Assembly (NCBI RefSeq): GCF_030316885.1
Contig: NZ_JASZYQ010000007.1
Coordinates: forward strand, 62,001 to 126,000
From: Variovorax jilinensis
GTDB taxonomy: Bacteria > Pseudomonadota > Gammaproteobacteria > Burkholderiales > Burkholderiaceae_C
DNA length: 64,000 nt
Direction of reading: 5' to 3'
Part shown: in pieces, positions 42,579 through 51,634 of the stretch
How the letters are laid out: every line of letters begins with the position of its first letter
How positions within the stretch are numbered: the stretch's first letter is position 1
The notes under the pieces: generated by a model
What the model was told of the DNA's origin: nothing
The model's database searches: none
Seen by the model: only the letters and a program-made list of their open reading frames with translations
Program-made: the position numbers and the translations under genes

Positions 42579-43109
42579 TCAGTCGGTCGTTCGGATTCGC
42601 AGCGCCACATCGAGCGGCAGGATCGCGTCAGGTTCAGGTTCAATGCTCTGAGGTAGGAACCAAGAGCGCTGCGCGTCGAGCAGATGGCGTGTTTTCAAGA
42701 CCACCACCCTTTCGATGTCGTGCCGAGCCTCTTCGGCGAACTCGCGGGACCCTCGGACCACAACGCTGATCTCGTCTTCGAGCCGCGCGGTCACCGCCCG
42801 CACCTCTGGCGGCCGCGGGCCCAGTCTTTCGTGGACCACTGTGGCTTCGGCGACCGCCGTTTGCAGTGAAGTTCCCATATCGACGGGCACCGCCCTCACA
42901 ACCTCGCGCGCAATCTCGAGCTGAACCGCGAGTTCGAGCCGCTCGCGATCCATGCTGTAGGGCAGACGGCTGCGGTAGAAATCGAGCCAGTCCACCACAA
43001 GCTTCAACTGCTGCCGCGCGAGCGGGTTCTGGGGGTCGATCGCAGGGGCGACGACATCCATCAGAGCCTTAGCGGCCGCGCGGAAATCATTGTCGGCATG
43101 ATTGGCCAT
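42579..43109 (-). CDS. small helical protein coupled to APH-family kinase (copy 2)
   Basis: Start 43109 (MANHADNDF) shares a base with the kinase stop (TGATG), indicating coupling; a longer frame is spurious. The 176-residue product is helical, with FRAAAKALMDVVAPAIDP, DFYRSRLPYSMDRERLEL and LLDAQRSWFLP. The same blocks recur in copy 3, showing common descent. I recognise no named family. The location between kinase and DHSWG genes is constant in modules 2 and 3, so an LvaB-like helper for the kinase is the working idea. Confidence 0.62.
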   Translation of the reverse strand: MANHADNDFRAAAKALMDVVAPAIDPQNPLARQQLKLVVDWLDFYRSRLPYSMDRERLELAVQLEIAREVVRAVPVDMGTSLQTAVAEATVVHERLGPRPPEVRAVTARLEDEISVVVRGSREFAEEARHDIERVVVLKTRHLLDAQRSWFLPQSIEPEPDAILPLDVALRIRTTD

Positions 43110-44332
43110 CAGAGCACCTCCTCGAGCGCACTGCGCAGTTCCTCGGCCAGAAGGTAGGCTGCAGTCTGCAGCCGTGCCACGACGATGTTCTGGTGCGACT
43201 TGCCCAGGCGCACCACCCGATAGGCTGTTCCGAGCACTGTGGTCACCTGCTGGTAGCGATTGAGGACTTCGTAGAAGTGCAGCTTGACCGGATCGATCTC
43301 CAGGCCCGATGCCTCCTGGTAGCGGTCGTAGAACTCCTCGAGGGGCATTAGTCCGCAGATCAGGTAGGTCTTTCCGTCTTCGGCCATGTGGCCGATCACA
43401 CGGGCGGTCGACCATGCGAGGTCACGGTGGCGGTCTCCGATATAGGCACGTTCCCAGTCGAGGACTGCCGTGAATGCGCCACTGGCTTCGTCGAAAAGGA
43501 AGTTGCCGGCGCGGTAGTCGCCATGCACCACGCTGGCCCGGTCCAGCGTGGGCACATTGCGCGCGAGCCAGCTGGCCGCGACGTCCATCAGCGCGAACTC
43601 CTCGCCGCGATCCTCCTCCCAGACCCTTAACGTGCGGTTGATCTGCAGTTGAGCGCTCTCCGTGGTCCCGATCTCGGGTCGACTGAAGGACTCGAGATGC
43701 GCACCTTCGTGGTCAAAGGTGTGGATCTTCGCGAGGTAGTCCACGAACTGCGGCCCCAGCATCTGCCGAAGCCGTGGACCGAAGTTTGTGCCGATACCGG
43801 TCACGCTGCCGCTCACAATAGACGTCGGCTTCGCAACGCCATTCGCAAACGCGTAGATCAGTGCCGGCTCTGGGAACCACTTGCCGTCGGGGTCAACCCA
43901 ATACATCTTCGGCACCGGCACGAGGCCCTCTAGAGCGCGCAGCAACTCGAACTCGCGCAGGCGGCTCGATGCATTGATCGACTCCGACGGCTCCATGCGC
44001 ACGACCAGATCGGAAATCGTCCGTCCTAGGGTCGGATCGTTCCAGCGAAGCGTGAATCGCATCTGCAGCTTGGAGGCGCCACCGGCTAGCCAGCATTGAT
44101 CAGACACTTCAAAGTCGTCCTGGAGCGTGTCCTTCAGCAATGCGATCAGTGAGCCGGACAACACTTCCAGACTCACCATCGAATAGGACGGCCCGCTGCG
44201 GCGTTCCATCTTTCGCGTCAGGAGCCGATCGATCTCGGGTTCGATCGGGTAGCGCCTGCGCAGCGCCTCGACAAACTCCGACGTCGGCGTATCGCGAATG
44301 TCGAATGTGTTCACTTTTCTCCCTGCTGACAT
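43109..44332 (-). CDS. APH-family phosphotransferase (copy 2)
   Basis: Start 44332 (MSAGRKVNTF) has AAGGAG 9 bp upstream. The 407-residue kinase has an extended N-terminus, N-lobe WLAGGASKLQMRFTLRW, catalytic loop HGDYRAGN (~285) and metal-binding VLDWERAYIGDRHRDLAW. It is clearly paralogous to copy 3 (52185-53444) and distantly to copy 1. LvaA- and ACAD10/11-type kinases act on hydroxyacyl-CoA; that role is inferred from the surrounding CoA-ester genes. The 180-bp gap upstream (44333-44512) contains no gene I can support. Confidence 0.78.
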   Translation of the reverse strand: MSAGRKVNTFDIRDTPTSEFVEALRRRYPIEPEIDRLLTRKMERRSGPSYSMVSLEVLSGSLIALLKDTLQDDFEVSDQCWLAGGASKLQMRFTLRWNDPTLGRTISDLVVRMEPSESINASSRLREFELLRALEGLVPVPKMYWVDPDGKWFPEPALIYAFANGVAKPTSIVSGSVTGIGTNFGPRLRQMLGPQFVDYLAKIHTFDHEGAHLESFSRPEIGTTESAQLQINRTLRVWEEDRGEEFALMDVAASWLARNVPTLDRASVVHGDYRAGNFLFDEASGAFTAVLDWERAYIGDRHRDLAWSTARVIGHMAEDGKTYLICGLMPLEEFYDRYQEASGLEIDPVKLHFYEVLNRYQQVTTVLGTAYRVVRLGKSHQNIVVARLQTAAYLLAEELRSALEEVL

Positions 44333-44512
44333 GAATTGATCTCCTTGCTCATCTGGCGCAGATGGCACCTATGAGCTGTTCCCACGGTGGCGGCCTGCAT
44401 CCCGCCGGCGATAAACCGATCGGCGGCAAGAAGGAGATCCTCTGGTGACCGTCCGCGCGGCGATCTCAACGACAAGGCTTCTCCGGCCTGTGTGCAGGTG
44501 TGGCCCATGACT

Positions 44513-46054
44513 TCAGGCGAGGCTTTCTCTCAAAACCTGCTTGAGCACCTTGCCGGCGCCGCTCAGCGGCAGTTCAGCGGCGACCTTCAACTCCTTCGGA
44601 ATCTTGTAACGAGCGAGCCTCGGTCCGCAGAACGCCTGCAGCGTTTCGATGGTGACCGCGGCGCCTGGCTTCAGTACCAACACAGCGCAGACGCGCTCGC
44701 CCCATTGAGGATCAGGCCTGCCAATTACCGCGGCCTGAAGGATCTCCGGGTGCTCCTGCAGCGCACTCTCGATCTCGGCCGGATAGATGTTCTCACCGCC
44801 ACTGATGATCATGTCCTTGAGGCGGTCGTTGACATAGAGATAGCCATCGTCATCCAAGCTCCCCACGTCGCCCGTGCGGAACCAGCCGTCGCTCCCAAGG
44901 GCAGCCGCAGTGGCCTCAGGACGACGCCAGTAGCCAGCCATGACTGTCGCGCCGCGGACACAGATCTCGCCCTTGATCCCGGCTTGATGAATCGTCTTCC
45001 CGTCGGCCGCAATCAGCTTTACCTCGGAGAGGGGCACTGCACGGCCGGCGGAGTTCAGTCGGTCCATCGCCGACGCAGTCTCGAGAAAGGTGCACAGCGA
45101 GACGACTTCGCTCATGCCGTAGGTATGGCTGACAGCGATGTGACGGCTCGCGTAGAGGCGTAGCAGCGATTCCGGGCTTGGTGCCCCACCCACAATCAGC
45201 AGGCGCAGGCTGGACAGGTCAGCAGCATCAAAATCGGCGTTCTGGCTGAGCATCAACATCATCGTCGGGACTGAGAACGTCATCGTGATCCGATGCTCCT
45301 CAATGGCGGCTATTACAGCGCCAGCCTCGAAGCCGCGATGCAAAACGACCTCACCACCCATGATCAGCAGTGGCGACAGGAGCACGAACAGGCCACCAAC
45401 GTGGAACATAGGCGCGGTCGTGAGCAGCTTGTCTTCCGCAGTGATGCCATAGCAGAGAATCCAGTTGAGATTGTTGGCCCAGAGGTTGCCGTGAGTCAGC
45501 ATCGCGCCCTTTGGGACACCCGTCGTGCCGGAGGTGTAGACCAAGGCAGCGATGTCATTCGCCTGCACCTCGGCACGCGGCGGCGGTTCGGAAGGCCGCG
45601 CCAGGAACCCGTCAAGTGACAGCCAGTCCGGGGCAGGACCGCCAGCGTGGATGTACTCGCGGCATGGCAGCTCGGCACGCATCGGCTCGATGAGCTGGAG
45701 ATGTTCGGTTCCGACGATCAAAGTGTGAACGTCCGCGTCGACGATCAGTTTCCCAAGCTCCGCTGCTGTCAGTCGAAAGTTGAACGGGACGAAGATTGCG
45801 CCCAATGAGCCTGCCGCCAGCAGCCCGAACAGGCATTCGGGGCGATTGAACCCGAGGAACCCGACGCGATCGCCCTTGCGAACGCCCAGCTCGTACAGCA
45901 TGGCGGCGAAACGCTCGGCGGCCAATGCCATTGCCGCGTATGTCCAGGTTCTTCCTTCGAAGGTGAGCGCCGGCCGATCCGCAGCGAGCGCGGCTCTGCG
46001 CGCGAAGGACGCCCACAGCGTTGTCGGGTCCTGGACTGGCGTCGCCATCCTCAT
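44513..46054 (-). CDS. acyl-CoA synthetase (AMP-forming)
   Basis: A 513-residue ANL ligase: YTSGTTGVPKGAML (~168), YGMSEVVSL, DRLKDMIISGGENIYPAEIE (~408) and the catalytic Lys in SGAGKVLKQ. Start 46054 (MRMATPVQD) was chosen for the GGGGGA at the right distance; ATG 46069 lacks a site. It resembles medium-chain or cyclohexanecarboxylate-type ligases. It is placed between the crotonase and the kinase of module 2 in the operon from 49228. Confidence 0.88.
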   Translation of the reverse strand: MRMATPVQDPTTLWASFARRAALAADRPALTFEGRTWTYAAMALAAERFAAMLYELGVRKGDRVGFLGFNRPECLFGLLAAGSLGAIFVPFNFRLTAAELGKLIVDADVHTLIVGTEHLQLIEPMRAELPCREYIHAGGPAPDWLSLDGFLARPSEPPPRAEVQANDIAALVYTSGTTGVPKGAMLTHGNLWANNLNWILCYGITAEDKLLTTAPMFHVGGLFVLLSPLLIMGGEVVLHRGFEAGAVIAAIEEHRITMTFSVPTMMLMLSQNADFDAADLSSLRLLIVGGAPSPESLLRLYASRHIAVSHTYGMSEVVSLCTFLETASAMDRLNSAGRAVPLSEVKLIAADGKTIHQAGIKGEICVRGATVMAGYWRRPEATAAALGSDGWFRTGDVGSLDDDGYLYVNDRLKDMIISGGENIYPAEIESALQEHPEILQAAVIGRPDPQWGERVCAVLVLKPGAAVTIETLQAFCGPRLARYKIPKELKVAAELPLSGAGKVLKQVLRESLA

Positions 46055-46078
46055 GCTGGTTTCCCCCATGGCGATCGT

Positions 46079-46867
46079 TCAGCGACCCACAAAGTTCGGC
46101 TTGCGGCGGGCGGCGACATCGCAAATGCCGTTCCAGCCATCCTCGGTGCGCGTGACACGAGTCATGGCACGCGCCTCCTGCTCCATCTGCGACTCAATCG
46201 GCTGTGACCATGTCGACAGCAACAAGTTCTTGATCTCGCCGAATGCCACGGTAGGTCCCGCGGCCAACTCACGGGCCAGCGCCCAGGCCTCGTCGTGAAG
46301 CGCGGCATCATCGACCACATGACTGATCAGGCCGGCCTCCAACGCCTGCTCGGCACTCCAAGTCTGGTTGCGCATGAAGAATTCGGCGGCGCGACGGATG
46401 CCGACGCGCCTTGGAATGAACGTTGTCCCGCCGCCGTCAGGCAGCAAGCCGATGCCGGTGTAGGCGGCATAGAAGTTCGCGGAGCGGGCCGCAATGCAAA
46501 AGTCCGCCGCCGCACACATCGCAACGAAGCCACCGACGGCCAGCGAATGAACCGATACGACAACAGGGGCATTCATTCGCGCGAGTCGCGACAGCGCGGA
46601 ATGCAACCCTACAGTCGCGTTCTTGATGAAAATCTGCAGCGCTGCACGGTCGCGGTTCATGGTCTTGAGGTCGGCGCCCACGCCAAAGTACTTGCCGGCG
46701 GCGTCGATAAGTACACAGCGCACCGAAGGGTCCTCATCGCATTCGGTTGCAATGCGGCTCAGCTCAGTGTTGAAGCGCAGGTCCATGGGGTTGCCGCGCT
46801 CGGGCTGATTGAAGGTGACGTGAGCAATTCCGTCCTGGATATTGAGCTTGAACGATTCGTATGTCAT
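46079..46867 (-). CDS. enoyl-CoA hydratase/isomerase, PaaG-like
   Basis: A 262-residue crotonase closely resembling the one at 10345-11136. It has YFGVGADLKTM (~58), HSLAVGGFVAMCAAADFCIA and YTGIGLLPDGGGTTFIPRR, with a single Asp as in PaaG-type isomerases. A double-bond-shifting or hydratase role next to the Asp-type acyl-CoA dehydrogenase is plausible, in the position of BadK in cyclohexanecarboxylate clusters. It starts 15 bp after the dehydrogenase gene. Confidence 0.8.
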   Translation of the reverse strand: MTYESFKLNIQDGIAHVTFNQPERGNPMDLRFNTELSRIATECDEDPSVRCVLIDAAGKYFGVGADLKTMNRDRAALQIFIKNATVGLHSALSRLARMNAPVVVSVHSLAVGGFVAMCAAADFCIAARSANFYAAYTGIGLLPDGGGTTFIPRRVGIRRAAEFFMRNQTWSAEQALEAGLISHVVDDAALHDEAWALARELAAGPTVAFGEIKNLLLSTWSQPIESQMEQEARAMTRVTRTEDGWNGICDVAARRKPNFVGR

Positions 46868-46882
46868 GGTGGTTCCGGTGAT

Positions 46883-48022
46883 TCAGTCGCGGCACTTCTG
46901 GCGTGCAATGACCATCTTCATGATCTGCGCAGTACCATCGCCAATCTGCAGGCCGAGCAGGTCTCGCAGGCGCTGTTCGAACGGCATTTCCTTCGAGTAG
47001 CCGCCGTGACCATGGGTCAGCAGGCAGGTGTTGACAATGTCGTAGGCGAGCTTCGGTCCCCACCACTTGCACATGGCCGCCTCGGCGGTGTGTGGGATGC
47101 CCTGATCTTTCATCCAGAGCGTCTGCAGACAGAGCAAGCGTGCACCGGTCCAGTGCGTCTCGGCCTCGGCCAGCGGAAAGGTCACGCCCTGGTATTCGCT
47201 CAATGCCTTGCCGAAGGTGAAGCGCTCGCGTGTGTATCGCCATGCGGCATCGAGCGAGAGCCGCGCTACTCCCAGGCAAAGAATTCCGAGCAAGGCGCGG
47301 CTGTAGTCGAAGCCGGCCATGACCTGCGAGAAGGCGTTGTTTTCTTCGCCCAATCGATACTCTGCAGGAATCCGTACGCCATCGAAAAAGAGCGAACCGC
47401 GGCCAACGCTGCGAGTCCCGTGATCGTCGAATTCGGTTCGAGTGATTCCTTTCGTGTCGAGAGGAATGAGGAATGAACTGATGCCCTTGGCGCGCGATTC
47501 CGTCGTTCCCGTCCGCGCGAATACGACCGCGAAATCGGCCTGCGAAGCCATACTTATCGATGTTTTCTCCCCGTCGATCACGTACGAATCGCCTTCGCGA
47601 CGTGCCTTCAGCTTGAGGTTGGCGGCATCGGAACCACCGCCTGGCTCGGTCAAGGCGATCGCAGGGATCAGCTTGCCCCGCAGCATCCCCTCGATCCAGG
47701 GCTTGACGACTTCTCTTTCGCCGAAGGCGTTAAGAATCTGGCCCAGTAGCGAGGCCGTGATGGTGATGTAGCCGATGTTCAGGTCGTCGCCGCACAAGGC
47801 CTCCACCACAAGCCCGGCTGTGAGGCAATTCTGTCCAAGCCCGCCAACATCTTCCGGCAACTCGATGCCGAACAGGCCCAAGTCGCCCATCTTCTCCAGT
47901 GTCGGTCGATGCAGCTTCCCCTGTTGGTCGCGCAGCCGATAGTTTGGAGCGATGTGGTCTCTAGCGAAGACACGCGCAGCTTCAACGAGTTCGTTCTGCT
48001 CTGATGAAAGAGTGAAATCCAT
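46883..48022 (-). CDS. acyl-CoA dehydrogenase with Asp at the catalytic-base position (AliB/BadJ-like, copy 2)
   Basis: A 379-residue flavoprotein paralogous to the product at 15353-16501. ALTEPGGGSDAANLKLKA, GEKTSISMASQAD and ERFTFGKALSEYQ are present, and the base position reads IGDGTAQ with Asp362 for the usual Glu. The alternative Glu position (GFDYSRALL) is not acidic. Dehydrogenation of an alicyclic carboxyl-CoA is the favoured role. It is second in the leftward operon, 9 bp downstream of the binding-protein gene, linking uptake and first oxidation. Confidence 0.8.
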   Translation of the reverse strand: MDFTLSSEQNELVEAARVFARDHIAPNYRLRDQQGKLHRPTLEKMGDLGLFGIELPEDVGGLGQNCLTAGLVVEALCGDDLNIGYITITASLLGQILNAFGEREVVKPWIEGMLRGKLIPAIALTEPGGGSDAANLKLKARREGDSYVIDGEKTSISMASQADFAVVFARTGTTESRAKGISSFLIPLDTKGITRTEFDDHGTRSVGRGSLFFDGVRIPAEYRLGEENNAFSQVMAGFDYSRALLGILCLGVARLSLDAAWRYTRERFTFGKALSEYQGVTFPLAEAETHWTGARLLCLQTLWMKDQGIPHTAEAAMCKWWGPKLAYDIVNTCLLTHGHGGYSKEMPFEQRLRDLLGLQIGDGTAQIMKMVIARQKCRD

Positions 48023-48031
48023 CTGGCTTCC

Positions 48032-49228
48032 TCAGACCTGAATCCAGTCGCTGATCGGATCCATCTGCTTGGTGCCTGCGTTGTAGGAGTACATGCGACC
48101 GGTAGCGATCCGGTGGAGGCTGAGGTCGACCGGCAGGCCGATTAGCCCACCGCTGTCCCAGTTCTTGATCGACTCCAGCGCGACCTTCATGTTCGCGAGG
48201 TTCAAAGGCTTACCGGCCTTGATGCATCGCTCGGCGATCTCCGCGAAGATCATTCCGGACAGCCAAGCTTGAATGGTGAAGATCGAGATGTCTTTCAGGT
48301 CCGGCTTAGCCTTGGTGATCTGCTCGCGCATGGTCCTTGCCATCGTCGCCTCCTTGTCGTAGGCATAGCGATACGGAAAGAGGCCGGTCCACTTCTCTCC
48401 CAGGGCACCAATCGCCTGGTAAGTAGGGATGTCCATGCTATAGGTTGTTCCAACAACCTGAGATGTCAGCCCAGCCTCGCGCATCTGACGAATGAACTCT
48501 GGGATCGGCGCGAGCACATAGCCCTGAAAGATCACAAAGTCGGGCTTGGCGCGCCGAAGCTTGGCGACTTCGCCAGAGACGTCCACGCCGGCCGGTTTGG
48601 TGACGATTTCCGCCACGATCGGGAGACCAAGCTTCTCAGCGCGCGCCTTCCCCGCAGGAATTCCCTCCCGCCCGAACTCTAGCTCGCTGTATACGTAGGC
48701 GACAGTGGGCTTCTTCGCCGAGCCTTTCGCCGTGCTGGCGATGTACTCCATAAGAATTTCCTGCATCAACGGATATGTGGGCCCCGTGCTGAAGTAGTGA
48801 GGCATGCTCACCGGATCGACCAGAGCCTGAGCACAGGAAGTGCTGGTGACCATGACAGTTCCGGCTTCGATCAGATCGCGTGCTGTGGCCTTGCCCAATC
48901 CCGTCCCGTCGACAAAGAAAAAGGATGGCTTGTATTCAGCCATCATCTTCTTGACCACTGGAACACCCACATCCACCTTGTAGGACGTGTCTTCAGAGAC
49001 GTATTTCAGCTTGTGGCCCAGAACGCCACCGTTGGCGTTTCGCCAATTGCAGTACTCGGCCAATCCGAGGTCCGAAGCAACACCTGCGAAGGAAAATAGG
49101 CCTGTCAGAGGTTGTGCGCCGGCGATCACGATGTCCGGCTTGGTGCCCTGTGCGCGAACCGCGAGCGGGCCTAGGACGGCAGCGGCACCGATGCCTGCGG
49201 TGATTGTTCGTCTTGCGAAATTGACCAT
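48032..49228 (-). CDS. ABC transporter substrate-binding protein (Liv/HAAT type, orphan)
   Basis: A 398-residue type I periplasmic binding protein with a Tat/Sec-like signal (ARRTITAGIGAAAVLGPLAV) and a mature start near KPDIVIAGAQPLTGLF. It is a paralog of the product at 23778-24980 (shared NANGGV-GHKL, YVSED, EFIRQMREAGL). No permease or ATPase gene accompanies it, so it presumably feeds the single LivFGHM system with a second ligand. It opens the operon running left to the Bug pseudogene; operator F is 76 bp upstream. Confidence 0.9.
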   Translation of the reverse strand: MVNFARRTITAGIGAAAVLGPLAVRAQGTKPDIVIAGAQPLTGLFSFAGVASDLGLAEYCNWRNANGGVLGHKLKYVSEDTSYKVDVGVPVVKKMMAEYKPSFFFVDGTGLGKATARDLIEAGTVMVTSTSCAQALVDPVSMPHYFSTGPTYPLMQEILMEYIASTAKGSAKKPTVAYVYSELEFGREGIPAGKARAEKLGLPIVAEIVTKPAGVDVSGEVAKLRRAKPDFVIFQGYVLAPIPEFIRQMREAGLTSQVVGTTYSMDIPTYQAIGALGEKWTGLFPYRYAYDKEATMARTMREQITKAKPDLKDISIFTIQAWLSGMIFAEIAERCIKAGKPLNLANMKVALESIKNWDSGGLIGLPVDLSLHRIATGRMYSYNAGTKQMDPISDWIQV

Positions 49229-49304
49229 GTTTATCTCCTTTGAATACGATCACCACCGACGGATCCGGCAGTTCTGATCGGCCAGGCGGCTCGACCTTTC
49301 AGTG

Positions 49305-49324
49305 ATCGTACACATGCACACGAT
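49305..49324. promoter_or_regulatory. regulon operator, site F
   Basis: ATCGTACACATGCACACGAT is one of the best copies: outer ATCGT/ACGAT arms are exact inverted complements. It lies 76 bp upstream of the leftward binding-protein gene, in a 294-bp divergent gap that also contains site G. Confidence 0.6.
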
Positions 49325-49417
49325 ACGATAGTGTTCGGGTTTACCCAGAGTTCACCCATGGACAGTGTTCGTCCAGATTCCGACCGGCTCTCATAGCGAA
49401 AACACCGAGTGACCGCT

Positions 49418-49437
49418 CTAGTACACATGCATACTAT
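49418..49437. promoter_or_regulatory. regulon operator, site G
   Basis: CTAGTACACATGCATACTAT shares the central GTACACATGC with sites F, H and J and has TAGTA/TACTA arms. It is 85 bp upstream of the dctP start, on the rightward side of the gap shared with site F. Confidence 0.6.
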
Positions 49438-49522
49438 CTGCTACAGCACGGCATAAACGGTGGCGTGCCGCCTTGAAGCAACGATCAGCTCGTCCGAGTC
49501 CATCAACCTTATGGAGACCGCT

Positions 49523-50551
49523 ATGAACAAGTACTGGAAACGAATGGCCGCCCCGCTAGTGGCAGCCCTCACACTCATCGCTTCGGCAGCGCAGGCCCAG
49601 ACCACTCTTCGCTACTCGAACTGGCTGCCGCTGGGCCATCCTCTTCGCGCACAGGTCATGGAGCCCTGGGCGGAAGAGGTTGCCAAGGCGACGCAGGGGC
49701 GAGTGAAGGTCGAGGTGTCTCCCAAGGTCATCGGGACCGTGGCGGGACAGTTCGACGCCATTGTCGATGGCCTCGCCGATGTCGCGCTGTTCGTCCCTTC
49801 CTATTCAGCCGGCCGCTTCGAACTCACCGAGTTGATGGAACTGCCCTTCCTGGCCGACAGCGCCGCGGTCCGTTCACCCGTGACGTACAAGTTCTATGCC
49901 CAAAACCTGGCAAAGTTCGATGAGTACAAGGGAGTGACGGTGTTGAGCCTCTTTCCGGGTCCCGCACAGCACGTGTCGACTGCAAAGCGTCCGGTCAAGA
50001 CAATCGAGGATTTCCAAGGCTTGAAGCTGCGCAGCCCGAGCCCGATCGCCTCGCAAACCATCACGCTGTTGGGCGGTATTCCAGTACTCAAGCCGGCGAC
50101 CGAGATCTACGAGATGGTCTCCGGGGGACTGCTTGACGGCGCCGTCTTTACGATTCCGGATGCGCTGAGCTTCAAGCTGACCAACCTCTTGCCACGCGTC
50201 GGCATCGTTCCCGGCGGTCTGGGCGCCACGGTGATCGTCCTCGGCGTGAACCCGGCTAAGTGGAAGACGATCGGCGAGGCAGATCAGCAGGCCATCATGA
50301 AGGTGTCCGGCGAGAAACTCGCACAAGCCGTCGGCACGGCGTATGACATTGCCGAGAAAGAGTCACTTGAAGCCACCCGCAAAGCCGGCGGTACTGTCGA
50401 GACCCTTAGTCCTGCATTGGTTACCGCAATGAAGCAGCGGGTGTTGCCGATCGAGCAAGGCGCCATCGAGAAGGCCCGAAAGAAAGGAGTCGCTGATCCG
50501 GCCGCATTGATCGCCATCCTTCGATCCGATCTGGCCAAGGCCACCAAGTAA
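49523..50551 (+). CDS. dctP: TRAP transporter substrate-binding protein (DctP family)
   Basis: Start 49523 (MNKYWKRMAA) follows GGAG by ~6 bp; the longer frame is unsupported. A Sec signal peptide ends at AAQAQ (~25). The mature protein has DctP features: SNWLPLGHPLR, GVTVLSLFPGPAQHVS and KTIEDFQGLKLRSPSPIA, with the carboxylate-binding Arg in the last stretch. It is single-gene, far from dctQM (16514-18353), which lack a binding protein, so the two loci probably make one carrier. A hairpin follows its stop. Confidence 0.9.
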   Translation: MNKYWKRMAAPLVAALTLIASAAQAQTTLRYSNWLPLGHPLRAQVMEPWAEEVAKATQGRVKVEVSPKVIGTVAGQFDAIVDGLADVALFVPSYSAGRFELTELMELPFLADSAAVRSPVTYKFYAQNLAKFDEYKGVTVLSLFPGPAQHVSTAKRPVKTIEDFQGLKLRSPSPIASQTITLLGGIPVLKPATEIYEMVSGGLLDGAVFTIPDALSFKLTNLLPRVGIVPGGLGATVIVLGVNPAKWKTIGEADQQAIMKVSGEKLAQAVGTAYDIAEKESLEATRKAGGTVETLSPALVTAMKQRVLPIEQGAIEKARKKGVADPAALIAILRSDLAKATK

Positions 50552-50559
50552 GGGAAGAA

Positions 50560-50596
50560 AAGGATCCCGTTGCGCACTCGACGCCACGGGATCCTT
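50560..50596. terminator. bidirectional terminator-like hairpin
   Basis: A perfect 11-bp stem AAGGATCCCGT (50560-50570) pairs with ACGGGATCCTT (50586-50596) across a 15-base loop. Read leftward it is followed by TTTTCTTCCC, a U-rich tail; read rightward the tail is poor. It stands between convergent dctP and the DHSWG gene (copy 3). Confidence 0.65.
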
Positions 50597-50626
50597 CCAG
50601 GTCAGGTATTGGAGAGTCCCTCCAGG

Positions 50627-51634
50627 CTAGACCCAGACGGTTGGCGACGGATCGGTATAGAAGCGGCCTCGCCTCTGGTTGAGATATGGCAGGTTGTAGT
50701 TCGGCAGCACCACGCCGTAGCCTTCGCGCTCGCCAAGCGACCAGCGCATCATCGAATTGAACGTGATCGCGCTCGGATATGGACTCCAAGGCGCGCCTAT
50801 GTCTGCGGTGGCCCGTAGGTGAAAGACCTCCCCGCGGGTGTCCTTCACGGTCATCTGAAGCCCGGTGCACATCAGGCCGTGGTGATTGCTCGTCATAGTA
50901 ACTTCGCTGGTCAGACCGTAGACCTTGCCGTCTTGCAGCACGTAGCCATGTGTGAGCTTGAACTGCTCGGCGCCCTTGAGGTCTGGATTCCAGGGACAGA
51001 TCATGTGGAACGCCAGGTCTTCGCCGAAAGTTGCCGACACGATGTACATGTTCTTGATCACCATCGGGTCCCGCGGCCCCCAGCTATGGTCCATCCGTTC
51101 GATGCTGTCGACTTTGAAGGTCTTGCCGCGAACGGTGAGGGTTCCCGTCGCACGTCCGGTCAGGTCGAAATGGCCGGCCAGGTGCTTCTTGCGCGTGTCG
51201 ATGTCGGCATGCATGTCTTCGACCCGACCCGCCTGGGGGCTGTGCGCGGGGTCATGGATGTCAAAGGGATCCATCAAGCCCTCCCAGTCGACATGGATTT
51301 CGGTACCATCGAAGCCTTCGTAGTCGATGCGGAAGTTCCTAGGCGCCGACGTCGCGCGGATGCTCAAGCCGATTGGCGAGGTCAGCTCCGAGAACTTCTT
51401 CGGGGCCGGCAAGTGCTGGTTGTCGTTGTAGTGCAGCAGATCGGATCGGTTGTCTGACAGCGCCCCGCAAACCATGATCTGGTTCGACATCACGCCCATC
51501 GCGGGCCGTGCGCACACGTAGACCAGCGCGTAGATGTGCTCTTCGGGAATGACGATCGGAATGAGATAGGTCTCAACCCAGTTGTGGTCGGCGTCTGGGG
51601 GATTCTGATAGTCGATTTGTTCGGCGGTGATCAT
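50627..51634 (-). CDS. DHSWG-motif calycin-like protein (copy 3)
   Basis: A 335-residue protein co-linear with copy 2: LSDNRSDLLHYNDNQHLPAP, MDPFDIHDPAHSP and ERMDHSWGPR (~179-188), ending NLPYLNQRRGRFY. Conservation of the MDPFDIHDP and DHSWG blocks marks probable functional sites. Its ATG overlaps the helical-protein stop (51631-51634), completing a fully coupled kinase-helical-DHSWG trio. No signal peptide is present. Function is unknown; a hydratase or ligand-binding role is inferred from the CrtC/AttH-like motif. Confidence 0.62.
   Translation of the reverse strand: MITAEQIDYQNPPDADHNWVETYLIPIVIPEEHIYALVYVCARPAMGVMSNQIMVCGALSDNRSDLLHYNDNQHLPAPKKFSELTSPIGLSIRATSAPRNFRIDYEGFDGTEIHVDWEGLMDPFDIHDPAHSPQAGRVEDMHADIDTRKKHLAGHFDLTGRATGTLTVRGKTFKVDSIERMDHSWGPRDPMVIKNMYIVSATFGEDLAFHMICPWNPDLKGAEQFKLTHGYVLQDGKVYGLTSEVTMTSNHHGLMCTGLQMTVKDTRGEVFHLRATADIGAPWSPYPSAITFNSMMRWSLGEREGYGVVLPNYNLPYLNQRRGRFYTDPSPTVWV

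Noticed and set aside
44311..44508. 65-codon leftward frame before the kinase of module 2
   Set aside because: Reads into the kinase start in another phase, no similarity, no ribosome binding site; may be scar sequence.
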